DNA of 64,000 nucleotides from NCBI GenBank assembly GCA_964544885.1, contig CAZJDX010000005.1, positions 1 to 64,000 of the forward strand. Reading direction: 5' to 3'. The notes below the pieces were generated by a model. That model was given only the letters and a program-made list of their open reading frames with translations. It made no database searches and was not told the DNA's origin. Shown here in pieces: positions 51,117 to 61,400 of the stretch (its first letter is position 1; every line of letters begins with the position of its first letter). The position numbers were made by a program, and so were the translations under genes. Source of the DNA: QQVM01 sp964544885 (GTDB lineage: Bacteria > Bacteroidota > Bacteroidia > AKYH767-A > 2013-40CM-41-45).

Positions 51117-53732
51117 TTATTCCTTAACCAGTCGGATGGTTTGAATTTCATTATTGTATTCAACCTTCATCAGGTAGATTCCGGCTGAGTATTTACCGAG
51201 GTCCAGTGTCTTGTGATAGCCTGTCTGACTCTTTTCATTGCTTGAATAAAGCTGATTTCCGAGTACGTCATAGACGAGTATCCTCACATTGGTATCCTTT
51301 ATTTTGGCTATGTTCACTGTGAACTGATCTCTGAAAGGATTTGGCGAGACGGTGAAGGCATGCCAGTTATTATAACGATCTCCGTTATTGGTCTGGAAAG
51401 TCTGACACTGAATGAAGTTGACTGCGATTGCATCGAAGTTTTCACATCCGAAGGAATTAGTCACAAGTACTGAATAGGTTCCGGCTGTGCTCACAGTAAG
51501 TGTCTGTCCTGTGCTGTTATCAGACCACAGATAGCTTGTTGCTCCTGCTCCTGCATCGAGTACCAGAGTGGCGCCTATACAAACTGTGGTGTCATTTCCA
51601 AGGTTCACGGAAGGTGAAGGATTGACGAAACCAATGGTAACACTGGCATAGGCTCTGCAGCCAAGATAGTCTTCAACCATCACCAGGTAGGTTCCGGGAG
51701 CAAGGTTATTGACGGATGCAGTGGTATCACCATTAGGCCACAGATAGGTGTATGGCATTGTTCCTCCCGTCGCGGAAACGGTGGCTGAACCATCTTCGCT
51801 GCTCTGGCATGTTGCATCACTTGATGCAACGATAGTGGCCGTAATTCCTGCGGAATTGGCGACAATGGTTGACAAGCTGATAGTACAACCGCTGGTTACA
51901 TCGGTTACCAGGCAGTCGTACTGACCGGTAATGAGACCGGTAGCGCTGGCTGTAGTGCTAACATTAGGTGTCCATGTATAGGTGATATTTCCTGATCCAC
52001 CGGTCACAACTACGGTTGCGGATCCGTCATTGGCCACACAAGTGGCAGGTCTGGACGAAATCGTCGCGGAAATCGGAGTCGTACCGGCAATGGTCACACT
52101 TCCTGATACAGGGCAGTTATTTGCATCTTTCACCAATACATTATAGGTTCCTGGTAAAAGATCATCCGCAGTAGCGCTGGTCTGTGCATCCGGATCATCC
52201 CATAGATAGGTGTAGGTCGGACCGGTTCCGCCGCTTACCACTGCAGTAGCACTGCCAAATTGTGAATTACATCCGGCATCAATTCCTGTAACTGTCAGGT
52301 TCAGGGCCGGAGGTTCCAGAATGCTAAAGGTTCTTGTTCCCATACAACCTGTGGCATCGGTTACATTCAGAGTATAGTTACCGGCATACAAGTGACTGAT
52401 CGATGGGGTGAATAATTCAAGTCCATTGGGTCCTGTCCATACATATGAAAAAGGATCCACACCTGTTGGAGTAACGGATGCTGTTCCGGTGTGCGCTCCC
52501 GGACATTGCACGCTGGTGGAATGAACCAGTGTCATATCCATATTGGAGACTGTAATTGAATAGGAGTAGGTGGTTACCCCATTTGACGGGCAGGCATTAT
52601 CCCGTACCGATACGGTGAAAGTATATGGTGCAGAGCGTGCATCTCCCGGATCAGGAGTCCAGCAGAAACGTCCTACCGGAGCATTAAATGGCCCGCTCAC
52701 CGTAAAGGTGGCACCAGGGATGGCCTGATTCCAGGTCATGGTAAGTGAGTCATTTGGATCCGGGTCGGATCCGTACACGTCAAAACAAATCTGGCCACCG
52801 CAGGAAGAGGTTGCAAAAATTTGTGTGCCGTCAACTCCGGTACCCTGCGGAAGCGCATTGGAGCAAGTAGTAGTATAAATCTGTATATCGCGCATGACCG
52901 TTCCGATCAGTTCACCGTTTCGGTATTCACGGATAAGGACGGCGATCACCGCAACTTCAACGGCAGCAGGATTCATGAATATATCACCGGTAACCGGATC
53001 TATCGAGACTGTATTTCCTGATGTTGAAGTAAGAGGATTTGCTGTGGAGAAACCGGGTGCATAAGCGATTGGTGTATTCACCGCGTCGCGTGGAGGTACA
53101 AATGAATATACAAGTGAGTCTCCTTCCGCGTCTATAACACCATGGTTGAAGAAATTGTCCTGACCGATGCACATAAAGGCGATCGGTACATTGGTGAAGG
53201 TAGGTGAACTGTTGTTGACGTTTGTATTATTCAGGTAGGCGTCAATGAATAAATCGTTAGATGCAGGATTATCCAGGGTGGTAATGGTATTGTTCCGGCA
53301 GCACTCACCTGCGCTGAAAAACCAGTCCACACAGGCCTGTGGCAATGTCACAACGGCTGTGTATTCATACTTCTGGATACCGGTAGCGGAACCTCCGTTA
53401 CAGGTGCTTACCGCCGAGGAGCAATTGGAGGTAATCTCATAACCCGTTCCGGGGACCTGATTGAGGGTAACGGATTGGGAGGGTATGTTGCAACTCACCG
53501 ACCCATACTGAATAGACTTGGTAGTAGGCGCAGAGATACCATCGCAGTCCCTGTAAAGGGTATAGGTTATCTGATACTGGTTATTCCCGAGAGACTGGTA
53601 GGTAAGATCCGCACCGGCGGCATGGCTGGCGAAGATTTCCTGTGATCCGAACAGCGTTGAGATCATCAGCATCAGGGTGATTTTGTGTCGCAGGATACCG
53701 GAAACACAGAATGAGTAAATTGTTTTCATCAT
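51117..53732 (-). CDS. Large secreted surface protein with SprB-like repeats and T9SS sorting domain
   Basis: The 871-residue product begins with a signal peptide (LFGSQEIFASHA) and an N-terminal domain shared with the 48916 protein (AGADLTY, YTLYRDCDGISAP, GECCRNNTIT). Then come about five repeats of ~70-80 residues of SprB type (GGTGPTYTYLWDDP, LPGTYNVLVKDANNC) and a C-terminal sorting domain (SPNPFRDQFTV, ending IRLVKE). The frame is open to 53840, but the ATG at 53732 gives a proper signal peptide. Exported by T9SS; a surface adhesin or gliding-related role is inferred. The repeats are similar but not identical. Confidence 0.85.
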   Translation of the reverse strand: MMKTIYSFCVSGILRHKITLMLMISTLFGSQEIFASHAAGADLTYQSLGNNQYQITYTLYRDCDGISAPTTKSIQYGSVSCNIPSQSVTLNQVPGTGYEITSNCSSAVSTCNGGSATGIQKYEYTAVVTLPQACVDWFFSAGECCRNNTITTLDNPASNDLFIDAYLNNTNVNNSSPTFTNVPIAFMCIGQDNFFNHGVIDAEGDSLVYSFVPPRDAVNTPIAYAPGFSTANPLTSTSGNTVSIDPVTGDIFMNPAAVEVAVIAVLIREYRNGELIGTVMRDIQIYTTTCSNALPQGTGVDGTQIFATSSCGGQICFDVYGSDPDPNDSLTMTWNQAIPGATFTVSGPFNAPVGRFCWTPDPGDARSAPYTFTVSVRDNACPSNGVTTYSYSITVSNMDMTLVHSTSVQCPGAHTGTASVTPTGVDPFSYVWTGPNGLELFTPSISHLYAGNYTLNVTDATGCMGTRTFSILEPPALNLTVTGIDAGCNSQFGSATAVVSGGTGPTYTYLWDDPDAQTSATADDLLPGTYNVLVKDANNCPVSGSVTIAGTTPISATISSRPATCVANDGSATVVVTGGSGNITYTWTPNVSTTASATGLITGQYDCLVTDVTSGCTISLSTIVANSAGITATIVASSDATCQSSEDGSATVSATGGTMPYTYLWPNGDTTASVNNLAPGTYLVMVEDYLGCRAYASVTIGFVNPSPSVNLGNDTTVCIGATLVLDAGAGATSYLWSDNSTGQTLTVSTAGTYSVLVTNSFGCENFDAIAVNFIQCQTFQTNNGDRYNNWHAFTVSPNPFRDQFTVNIAKIKDTNVRILVYDVLGNQLYSSNEKSQTGYHKTLDLGKYSAGIYLMKVEYNNEIQTIRLVKE

Positions 53733-53948
53733 GTTATGAGGTTGGGTTGTTATTTCTTCTCTTTTAAAATTCGATGTGGATAAAAATACTTGATACGACG
53801 AAGCCACAATATTTTCTTTTGTGAACCTGGACATATTCATGGCGAGTGGCTGCTATAAGGCTGCAAATCCTTGCCTGTTCTTTACAGACAAATCCTTCTG
53901 ATTAGCCTGTTGCAATTATATATAAAGATAAGACAAATATCCAGAATT

Positions 53949-54257
53949 TTAACAAAAACTATCTGTTGAAGGCCATAATTTATCAAGACTCCAGGCCTCT
54001 GCTGGAGCGGAAAAGAGGGCTCTCGTCTGACGCCATGTGTTTTTGAAAAGCGCTGAACGCCTGTATTCATCTAGATTTTCAGCGCTTTCCCAAAGGCTGT
54101 AGGTGAGCAAGATCTCCGGAAAACCCTGCACCTGCAGGAGTTCAAGATGAAGGCAACCGGGGAAATTTCTTATTTGATCAGCATTTTCCAAGAAGATTTC
54201 AAGAAAATCCTGCAATTTTCCCGGTTCAAATTTCATTTTAACAATTCTGCTAATCAT
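53949..54257 (-). CDS. Antibiotic biosynthesis monooxygenase (ABM) domain protein
   Basis: The 102-residue protein matches the small ABM/dimeric alpha-beta barrel fold: MISRIVKMKFEPGKLQDF, CLHLELLQ, TYSLWESAENLDEYRRSALF. Such proteins include quinone-forming monooxygenases and haem-degrading enzymes, but many have unknown substrates. It overlaps the neighbouring SAM hydroxide adenosyltransferase by 8 bases, so the two are cotranscribed. No cofactor motif is visible. Confidence 0.8.
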   Translation of the reverse strand: MISRIVKMKFEPGKLQDFLEIFLENADQIRNFPGCLHLELLQVQGFPEILLTYSLWESAENLDEYRRSALFKNTWRQTRALFSAPAEAWSLDKLWPSTDSFC

Positions 54258-55056
54258 TGAATTCGATTCTGATTGAATCCAGCACTTTTATACCAAGCAA
54301 GCTTGCAGCATTTGCCTGATTCAGGGCGATTTCCAGATAGCCGTCCTCATTAAAGAATGCAACCATTTCTCCGGAAGCTGCGTCTTCGTAACTGTTATTG
54401 ATTCTGTTCAGACGATAGAAGGATCGCCTCAGTAATATATTTACAGACCTTCCCATTCTTGCCATTTCAAATTCATCTTTTCTCACATTAGTCATCAGGT
54501 TGCCGAAACTGTCAGTGAATATGATGGCCGCTTTTATCCCGTTCGAGTCGAATGCAGCCTGGGGAAGGAAAATCTGCTGCACACTCTCTTGTTTCTCTCC
54601 GAAAATGTCAAGGTTTTCTCCCTGTAACAGGGCAGCAAGAATGTTAATGATGCCTGATTTTAATTCAAACCTGTCACTGATCTCATCAGGAAGTAATTTG
54701 TAGATTTTTGATGGTGATTCCTGTCCGAAAATCAAAGAGAAGATTCCGCTGTCTCTTCCAATGAAAAGATGACCGGCATATTCAACTCCCAGCATCGGAC
54801 TTTGCTTTTGTCTTGAACTCTGTGCACTGCTTCCGTTCAGACCGATAAAATGGATGCTTCCGTCAGGAAAATTCAGATATGAATTCCTGAGCATGTAAGC
54901 GGCATGCAAAATATTATGCTTTTCAACATCGTGCGATATATCGATGATCTGAACTTGTGGTACGATACCGAGTATTTTTCCCTTGAATGAACCCACATAA
55001 TGATCACGTAACCCCCAGTCGGTTAGCATGGTCAAAACAGGCTGAGCTCTCTTCAT
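54250..55056 (-). CDS. SAM hydroxide adenosyltransferase-like protein (DUF62)
   Basis: The 268-residue protein has the family start MLTDWGLRDHYVGSFKGKI, the conserved IIDISHDVEKHNI segment, IGRDSGIF, and FTDSFGNLMTNV in the C-terminal domain. Members split S-adenosylmethionine with water to adenosine and methionine; relatives are fluorinases and chlorinases. It starts divergently from phoH and is upstream of the ABM gene. The typical hydroxide-type members are widespread, so this is most likely the ordinary form. Confidence 0.9.
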   Translation of the reverse strand: MKRAQPVLTMLTDWGLRDHYVGSFKGKILGIVPQVQIIDISHDVEKHNILHAAYMLRNSYLNFPDGSIHFIGLNGSSAQSSRQKQSPMLGVEYAGHLFIGRDSGIFSLIFGQESPSKIYKLLPDEISDRFELKSGIINILAALLQGENLDIFGEKQESVQQIFLPQAAFDSNGIKAAIIFTDSFGNLMTNVRKDEFEMARMGRSVNILLRRSFYRLNRINNSYEDAASGEMVAFFNEDGYLEIALNQANAASLLGIKVLDSIRIEFND

Positions 55057-55201
55057 AACCCTTGTTAATAACTTGTCTTTTTGGAAGGCTTAAAAATAGG
55101 GAGATTTACTTAGTATTGAAACGAAAATCAGTCGTGAGAATTATTATTTCTGAAGGAGGGAATGAGGATGGCACGACAAAGTCTAAACAAAACGAAAAAC
55201 A

Positions 55202-56140
55202 TTGAGCGAAGTAATTATTCCAATTGACACATTTAACCCCGTTGAATTTTTTGGAGTTAACGACAGTAATCTTGAAGTAATCAGAAAGAATTTTCCGGAG
55301 CTGAAACTCATAGCAAGAGGCAATGAGATCAAGGTCATCGGGGATGAAAAGAATATCCTCCTTTTCAGTGAAAAGATAAACAGACTGATTCAGCACTATC
55401 AGAAGTTTGGAAGTCTGACTCAGGACAATGTCGAACATTTTCTCGCAGACAGAGGCGGACAGGACAGTGCTTCACAGGTTCCTGCAGGTGATGTGCTTGT
55501 CTTTGGCCAGAACGGGATTATGGTCAGGGCCAGGACAGCCAACCAGAAAAAAATGGTTGAAAGTTCAGAGAAAAACGACATCCTCTTTGCCATCGGACCG
55601 GCTGGTACCGGCAAGACCTATACGGCTGTCGCTCTTGCCGTCAGGGCCTTAAAGAACAGAGAGATAAAGCGGATCATCTTAACCCGCCCTGCCGTTGAAG
55701 CCGGAGAGAACCTGGGATTTCTGCCCGGTGACCTGAAAGAGAAAATTGATCCTTATCTGAGGCCTTTGTATGATGCCTTGTATGACATGATACAGGGAGA
55801 GAAGGTAAAAAGTTATGTGGAAACCGGCGTGATCGAGGTGGCGCCCCTTGCCTTTATGCGTGGGCGTACGCTTGACAACGCATTTGTGATTCTCGACGAA
55901 GCGCAGAATGCCACGGAGAGCCAGCTGAAGATGTTCCTGACCCGGATGGGGCCATCGGCAAAATTTATTGTTACGGGAGATGTCACTCAGATCGATCTGC
56001 CAAGGAACCAACCTTCAGGTCTGGTCCAGGCCATCAAGATCCTTTCCAATGTCAAAGGAATCGATTTCATCTATCTTGATGCGGGTGATGTCGTCAGGCA
56101 CCGCTTGGTAAAGGAGATTATAGAGGCATACAACCGATGA
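55202..56140 (+). CDS. phoH: PhoH-family ATPase
   Basis: The 312-residue protein has an N-terminal KH-like region, Walker A GPAGTGKT (132-139), Walker B FVILDEAQNAT and the FMRGRTLDNA segment of PhoH-like proteins. It is a cytoplasmic NTPase linked to RNA metabolism and stress. No ATG is available; the TTG at 55202 is the best start. The gene overlaps purC by four bases (atga). The cluster SAM-hydrolase/phoH/purC is common in Bacteroidota. Confidence 0.92.
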   Translation: MSEVIIPIDTFNPVEFFGVNDSNLEVIRKNFPELKLIARGNEIKVIGDEKNILLFSEKINRLIQHYQKFGSLTQDNVEHFLADRGGQDSASQVPAGDVLVFGQNGIMVRARTANQKKMVESSEKNDILFAIGPAGTGKTYTAVALAVRALKNREIKRIILTRPAVEAGENLGFLPGDLKEKIDPYLRPLYDALYDMIQGEKVKSYVETGVIEVAPLAFMRGRTLDNAFVILDEAQNATESQLKMFLTRMGPSAKFIVTGDVTQIDLPRNQPSGLVQAIKILSNVKGIDFIYLDAGDVVRHRLVKEIIEAYNR

Positions 56141-57105
56141 ATGCATTGAGTGAAAATGTCCGGGCTTTAAAAGAGACATCTTTTTCTTTGCCCGGTCAGT
56201 CTGGGTTCTACCGGGGTAAAGTCAGGGATGTATATACCATCCAGGGAAAGTATCTGGTTATGGTTGTTACAGACAGGATTTCTGCTTTTGACGTTGTGCT
56301 TCCCAGGGCCATACCCTATAAGGGACAAGTGCTGAACCAGATCGCGGCCTTTATGATGCAGGCGACACGCGACATCGTTCCCAACTGGATTATCGATGTG
56401 CCCGATCCTAACGTGACGGTCGGACTAAAATGTGAAGCCTTTAAAGTGGAAATGGTGATCAGAGGATTTCTGACAGGTCATGCCTGGCGTGAATATAATG
56501 CAGGGAAGAGAATATTGTGCGGGGTAAAAATGCCTGAAGGTCTGAGAGAAAACGATCCATTCCCTGAACCCATCATCACGCCTACAACAAAGGCAGCCGC
56601 CGGCCATGACCAGGATATATCGAAGGACGAGATCCTGAAAAGAGGAATTGTATCGGAAGAACATTATACACAAATAGAGAAGCATACAAGAAATTTGTAT
56701 GAAAGAGGCAGGGAACTTGCTTCAAAACGAGGACTGATTCTGGTAGATACAAAGTATGAATTCGGAAATCATGCCGGTAGTATCATACTGATTGATGAAA
56801 TTCACACACCTGATTCTTCAAGGTATTTCTATTCTGACAGCTATGAAAAATTGCAGGCGGAAGGGAAACCTCAGCGCCAGTTATCAAAAGAGTTTGTTCG
56901 TCAATGGTTGATAGAAAATGAGTTTCAGGGAAAGGAAGGTCAAAAAATCCCGGCTATGAGCGACGAGTGGGTACAAAACATCTCCCTGCGATACATTGAG
57001 TTGTATGAAAGAATTATCGCTCAAAAGTTCATTCCTGCAGCGCAGGAGAATATTTTGTCACGGATTGAAGATAATATCCGTACTTTCCTCTCTTCACTTA
57101 GTTGA
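56137..57105 (+). CDS. purC: Phosphoribosylaminoimidazole-succinocarboxamide synthase
   Basis: The 322-residue protein has the SAICAR synthase pattern: GKVRDVY near the start, TDRISAFD, the RGFLTGHAWREY segment, TTKAAAGHDQDIS, and LVDTKYEFG with LIDEIHTPDSSRY. This longer form (about 300 residues or more) is the kind found in eukaryotes and many Bacteroidota. It joins aspartate to CAIR with ATP in purine synthesis. Coupled with phoH by a 4-base overlap. Confidence 0.95.
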   Translation: MNALSENVRALKETSFSLPGQSGFYRGKVRDVYTIQGKYLVMVVTDRISAFDVVLPRAIPYKGQVLNQIAAFMMQATRDIVPNWIIDVPDPNVTVGLKCEAFKVEMVIRGFLTGHAWREYNAGKRILCGVKMPEGLRENDPFPEPIITPTTKAAAGHDQDISKDEILKRGIVSEEHYTQIEKHTRNLYERGRELASKRGLILVDTKYEFGNHAGSIILIDEIHTPDSSRYFYSDSYEKLQAEGKPQRQLSKEFVRQWLIENEFQGKEGQKIPAMSDEWVQNISLRYIELYERIIAQKFIPAAQENILSRIEDNIRTFLSSLS

Positions 57106-57167
57106 TTATTTTAATCCGATTTCCCGCGCTTGACGCTGTCTGACGGGAGATTTACGATCTTTGCATC

Positions 57168-58373
57168 ATGCGGGAAAAGATCTATGCCGACAGGCTCCAG
57201 GAATTGATCAAAAACTACAGATCTGATCTTCCGCTGGCTTTATACCTCCGGCAGGAATTCAACAAGAGGAGGAATATGGGAGCCAGGGACAGAAGACGAA
57301 CCCGGGAGGATGTTTTCAGTTATTTCAGGCTTGGCAGAAATATTCCTGAACTAAGTATTCCGGAGCGTGCGGCTGTCGGTTCTTATCTCTGTTCAAGTAT
57401 GAATACTCCGGAACTCATTCATCTAATAAAAACATTTTCTGCCATTGATCCCGGAACGCTGTCACTGGATCTTGAAAAAAAAATAGACGTCGTGAAGGAG
57501 AAGTATCCATCATTTGATATCCGGAAGGTTTTTCCGTTCGGAGATCTTTTATCTCCGCTAATCAACCGGGAATTATTCACCGGATCCTTTCTTCACCAGC
57601 CTTCACTATGGATAAGAGTTAAACAGGATAAATTGCAGGAAGTGACCGAAGACTTGAATGCGAACAAAATTCAATACAAAAATTCATCTCGTTCACCTTT
57701 TGCGTTGAGTCTGGCTAATGGAACAGCGATACATCAACTCAGGTCTTATCAGGATGGTAATTTTGAAGTGCAGGACATGTGTTCACAGCTTAGCGGCGCT
57801 TACTTTGACCTGAAGCCGGGAGAATGCTGGCTGGATGCCTGCGCGGGATCGGGTGGGAAGAGTTTGCAAATGCTTGACAGGGAATCAGGAATAAAGCTTA
57901 GCGTCAGCGACCTTCGGGAATCCTCCCTGACAAATTTAAAACTTAGAGCAAAAAAAGCCGGCGCAAAACTTGTCTCAGTCGAACAAGTTGATTGGAGCAC
58001 ACCTGCAACTTTCCACAATGAGAAATTCGACGGGATCCTGGCTGATGTGCCTTGTTCCGGATCAGGAACCTGGGCAAGAAGTCCTGAAATTCTGAATTCT
58101 TTTGATCCGGCCGGACTTCACAACACCTATGTTGAAAGACAGAGAAAAATAGTTCATAATCTTACAGGCTCACTAAAAGATTCAGGCAGATTGGTTTACA
58201 TTACCTGTTCGGTTTTTCGTGCTGAGAATGAGGAAAATGTCAGGCATTTTCAGGACGAGGGATCATTAAGATGTATCTCGCAACAATACTTTGAAGGAGC
58301 TGCAGATGGCGCAGACACGATGTTTCTGGCTATCTTCGAGAAGAAAAAAAAGAGTACAAATCTTACAGATTAA
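57168..58373 (+). CDS. RsmB/NOP-family RNA cytosine-C5 methyltransferase
   Basis: The 401-residue protein has the SAM-binding motif DACAGSGGKS (about 224-233), the catalytic DVPCSGSGTW (about 291-300) and the second conserved cysteine in ITCSVFRAENEENV. This pair of cysteines is the hallmark of the RsmB/NOP2/Sun family, which methylates cytosines in rRNA or tRNA. The N terminus carries an RNA-binding NusB-like helical region. The exact RNA target cannot be read from sequence. Confidence 0.88.
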   Translation: MREKIYADRLQELIKNYRSDLPLALYLRQEFNKRRNMGARDRRRTREDVFSYFRLGRNIPELSIPERAAVGSYLCSSMNTPELIHLIKTFSAIDPGTLSLDLEKKIDVVKEKYPSFDIRKVFPFGDLLSPLINRELFTGSFLHQPSLWIRVKQDKLQEVTEDLNANKIQYKNSSRSPFALSLANGTAIHQLRSYQDGNFEVQDMCSQLSGAYFDLKPGECWLDACAGSGGKSLQMLDRESGIKLSVSDLRESSLTNLKLRAKKAGAKLVSVEQVDWSTPATFHNEKFDGILADVPCSGSGTWARSPEILNSFDPAGLHNTYVERQRKIVHNLTGSLKDSGRLVYITCSVFRAENEENVRHFQDEGSLRCISQQYFEGAADGADTMFLAIFEKKKKSTNLTD

Positions 58374-58473
58374 AAAATCCAAATGATGTACAAGTCAGAG
58401 CCAGTCTGTTTTTCAGCAACCATAGTACTTGATTCAAAGTATATACCATGAACTCAATCTCCTACGGATTATA

Positions 58474-61400
58474 ATGTATTTAAGGATAAAATACTTATTG
58501 GGAGCCATCCTGTTCTTCGCGTTGTTCACTGCTGCCGGACAAAAGCCAACGGCTTCAGAAGCTGAGTTGCGAAAGCAGGCTGATAAGCATTTCGCTGCAG
58601 GTAATTTTGTACAGGCTACGCCAATGTATTCGCAATTGCTTAGCCTGTTTCCGCTGGATCCTGTGCTGAATTACCGTTATGGAGTTAGTCTTATGGAAGC
58701 GGGAAAGGAGAAAAGCACTGCCGTCTTGTATCTCGATTTCGCAGTCAGAAACCCGCCGGTACCTGATGATGCCTGGCTTTATCTGGGAAGGTCGCATATG
58801 ATGGCCGGTAATTTCAGCAAAGCAGCTGATGCGCTCAACAAATTCAAGTCGACTCCTTCAGCTTCCAAGTCCAAAAAGACTGAAATTGATCTCCTCCTTG
58901 CTAATTGTAATCATGCACAGGCATTGCAGGCGGACAGAAAAAATATCGCCATCATCAATTCCCAGGAAATAAAGCGTCAGAATTTTCATACCTCCTATGA
59001 TTATTCAACCGCACCCGGCAAAATTGTTCCGACTGCGGATCAATTCCTGACTACTCAGGATAAGGATAAACAGATCAATCCTGTCATGTTTATGTCGCGT
59101 GACGCCCAAACTATTTTTTACAGCAGCTACGGGAGAGGATCTTCAAGCGGAAAGGATATTTACAGGGTGAGAAAAATGGTGAACGGTCAATGGGGAACAC
59201 CAGAAAATCTGGGTGCGATCCTTAATTCGGCGGAACACGAAGATTATCCTTTCCTTGATCGTGATGGCCGCACCTTATACTTTTCAAGCCGTGGACATTC
59301 AAGTATCGGAGGTTATGATCTTTTCAGATCTGTTTATGATTTCAATACAAACCAATGGTCGCAGCCTGAAAATCTTGGTATACCTCTGAATACAGCCGCC
59401 GATGAATTCCTCTATATTCCTGAGTTCAACAGCGATCAGGCGGTTTACTATACCAATTTCGAAAGTAATGTTTCGGAACTGATAAAACGGACTATCAGCA
59501 CAGGCAATCAAGGCGGAAAGTTTGCCGTCGTCACCGGAACCTATTATTCTCTTGACCAGGCAACACGCCGTGATGCCCGCATCAGTGTCTTAAGGGCCAG
59601 TGACAAGGCTGTAGTGAATTCTGTGAGGACGGATCCCAAATCCGGAAAATATGAACTGGTACTTCCTCCGGGTGAAGATTATACACTCCTTGTGGAAGGA
59701 GGCGGATATCTTCCACATGCGGAGAATTTCTCACTTCCCGATCTGGCTGTTTCAGGAATGCGACAGGAAGTAAAACTGAATAAGGACAAGTCACGCGAAC
59801 AGATGACCGTATCCAATTTTTTTACACCAGTCAGTGTAAAGGAAGGAGAAGCAAGTCTGGCATTCAGAGATACTCCAACAGAGGTCTCTACATCTATACT
59901 TGATCTTTCAGAAAATGACAGTACGGGAAAGGTGCCGGTCAGAATTGATGACCAGGTAATTTATGTAAAAGACCCTGCGGCTGTCAATGAAAGCGCGGAC
60001 AGGACATCTCTGCCTGTTGAAGCCAGGAGCGTTGCCGACTACGGATTTAATGAAGATATTGAAAGCAGCGATGACGATGAAGTTGCAGTCGAAGATAAGA
60101 AGCTGCCTGGAATTAAGCTGGAGGCAAAAGACCGCTATGATCCGACACTTGCCGAACGCCTTTCGGATGATGAGATAAGACAGATGGAAGAGGAGAAAGA
60201 AAGGGCGATGATCATCGAAGAAGAAGAAAAGAATCCAAACATGATCGTCGATATAAATATTGACAATGATGAATTGGCACAGATCGCGCTGGAAGACGCG
60301 CAATCTCTTGAATCCGATGCAGAGAGCATGAAACTGAGAGCGGAACTTTTAAAAGCAAATGCCGCAAGTCAGGACAGTCTCGCGCTCACACTGGATGAAG
60401 ATGCAGAAAGCGTCGCTAAGACGGATCCGCAGAAAAAGGATGAACTCCTCAGTCGTTCATCTGAACTGAAAGAAAGTGCCCTGGCTATGAACAGGGAGGC
60501 AAGTTCACTCTTGTTGCAGGCTTCGATAAAAATGGATGAAAGCCGCTCAGCCAGAAGAGATGCGGAAGCAATTCTGAGAAGCCTGGGAAGAGGTGATGAA
60601 ATCGCTCAATTTAGGGAGAAGGATGATGAATCCGGAAGCGATACGCAGTCAATTAAAGATGTTCTTGACAGTTCATTTCCTGTAGAAGGTGAAAGTTCTG
60701 ATCAGGCTTTGAACAAGAACGAAACTCAACTTGCGAATGCCGGGGAGGAAGTTGAATTTCCGGAGCAGATAGTAAAGGAGAATCAACCTGAACATGCTGG
60801 TACTCCCCACATATCAGAGAATGGCATAGATGAAGAGAGCCTGGGTGAGGGTAAGCATGCAAATATCAGAGTCGCTGAACTTGCTCTGAAGAACGACCAA
60901 AGCCTGGCGGAACGGAAGGCTGATGGCCATGATGCAGTTCCTCCGGGTACTGACTCAACTGGACTTACTCAATATGAAGTAAAAGCTGATTCTGTTTTGA
61001 AATCAGGACCACTGTCTGCCGCTGAAAGACAGGTGGATCAACCCGCCCTCGATTCGGAAGTTCGTAACGATGCCCTGGTTTCAGGTCATCCTGAAAGTAA
61101 ATCCATAACCGATACGCCCGCTGAAAGCAAAGAACTGAAGAATGAACCGGTCTCAGAAACAGATTCAGGGGTATCTCCTGTTGAAGGGCAGGCCGGACGG
61201 ATCGCCATTGATAGAAGAGAAACTGAAGTTCGAGCCGGACAGTCAATTGCGATGAGGAAGGACAAACCGTCTGATAATAGCAAGAAGGAGCTGAATGTGA
61301 CTCCTGCTGGCAAGGAAGCCATCAGCTTGTCAGAAACCCTGAGTAAGGATAGCCTGTTGGCAACCGCCGGTCAGATTTCTGGGGAAGACAGATTCGCACA

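Noticed and set aside
59908..60303. 131-codon open frame on the - strand in the giant gene
   Set aside because: Antisense shadow of a Glu/Asp-rich coding region, which naturally gives long Phe/Ile/Leu-rich reverse frames.
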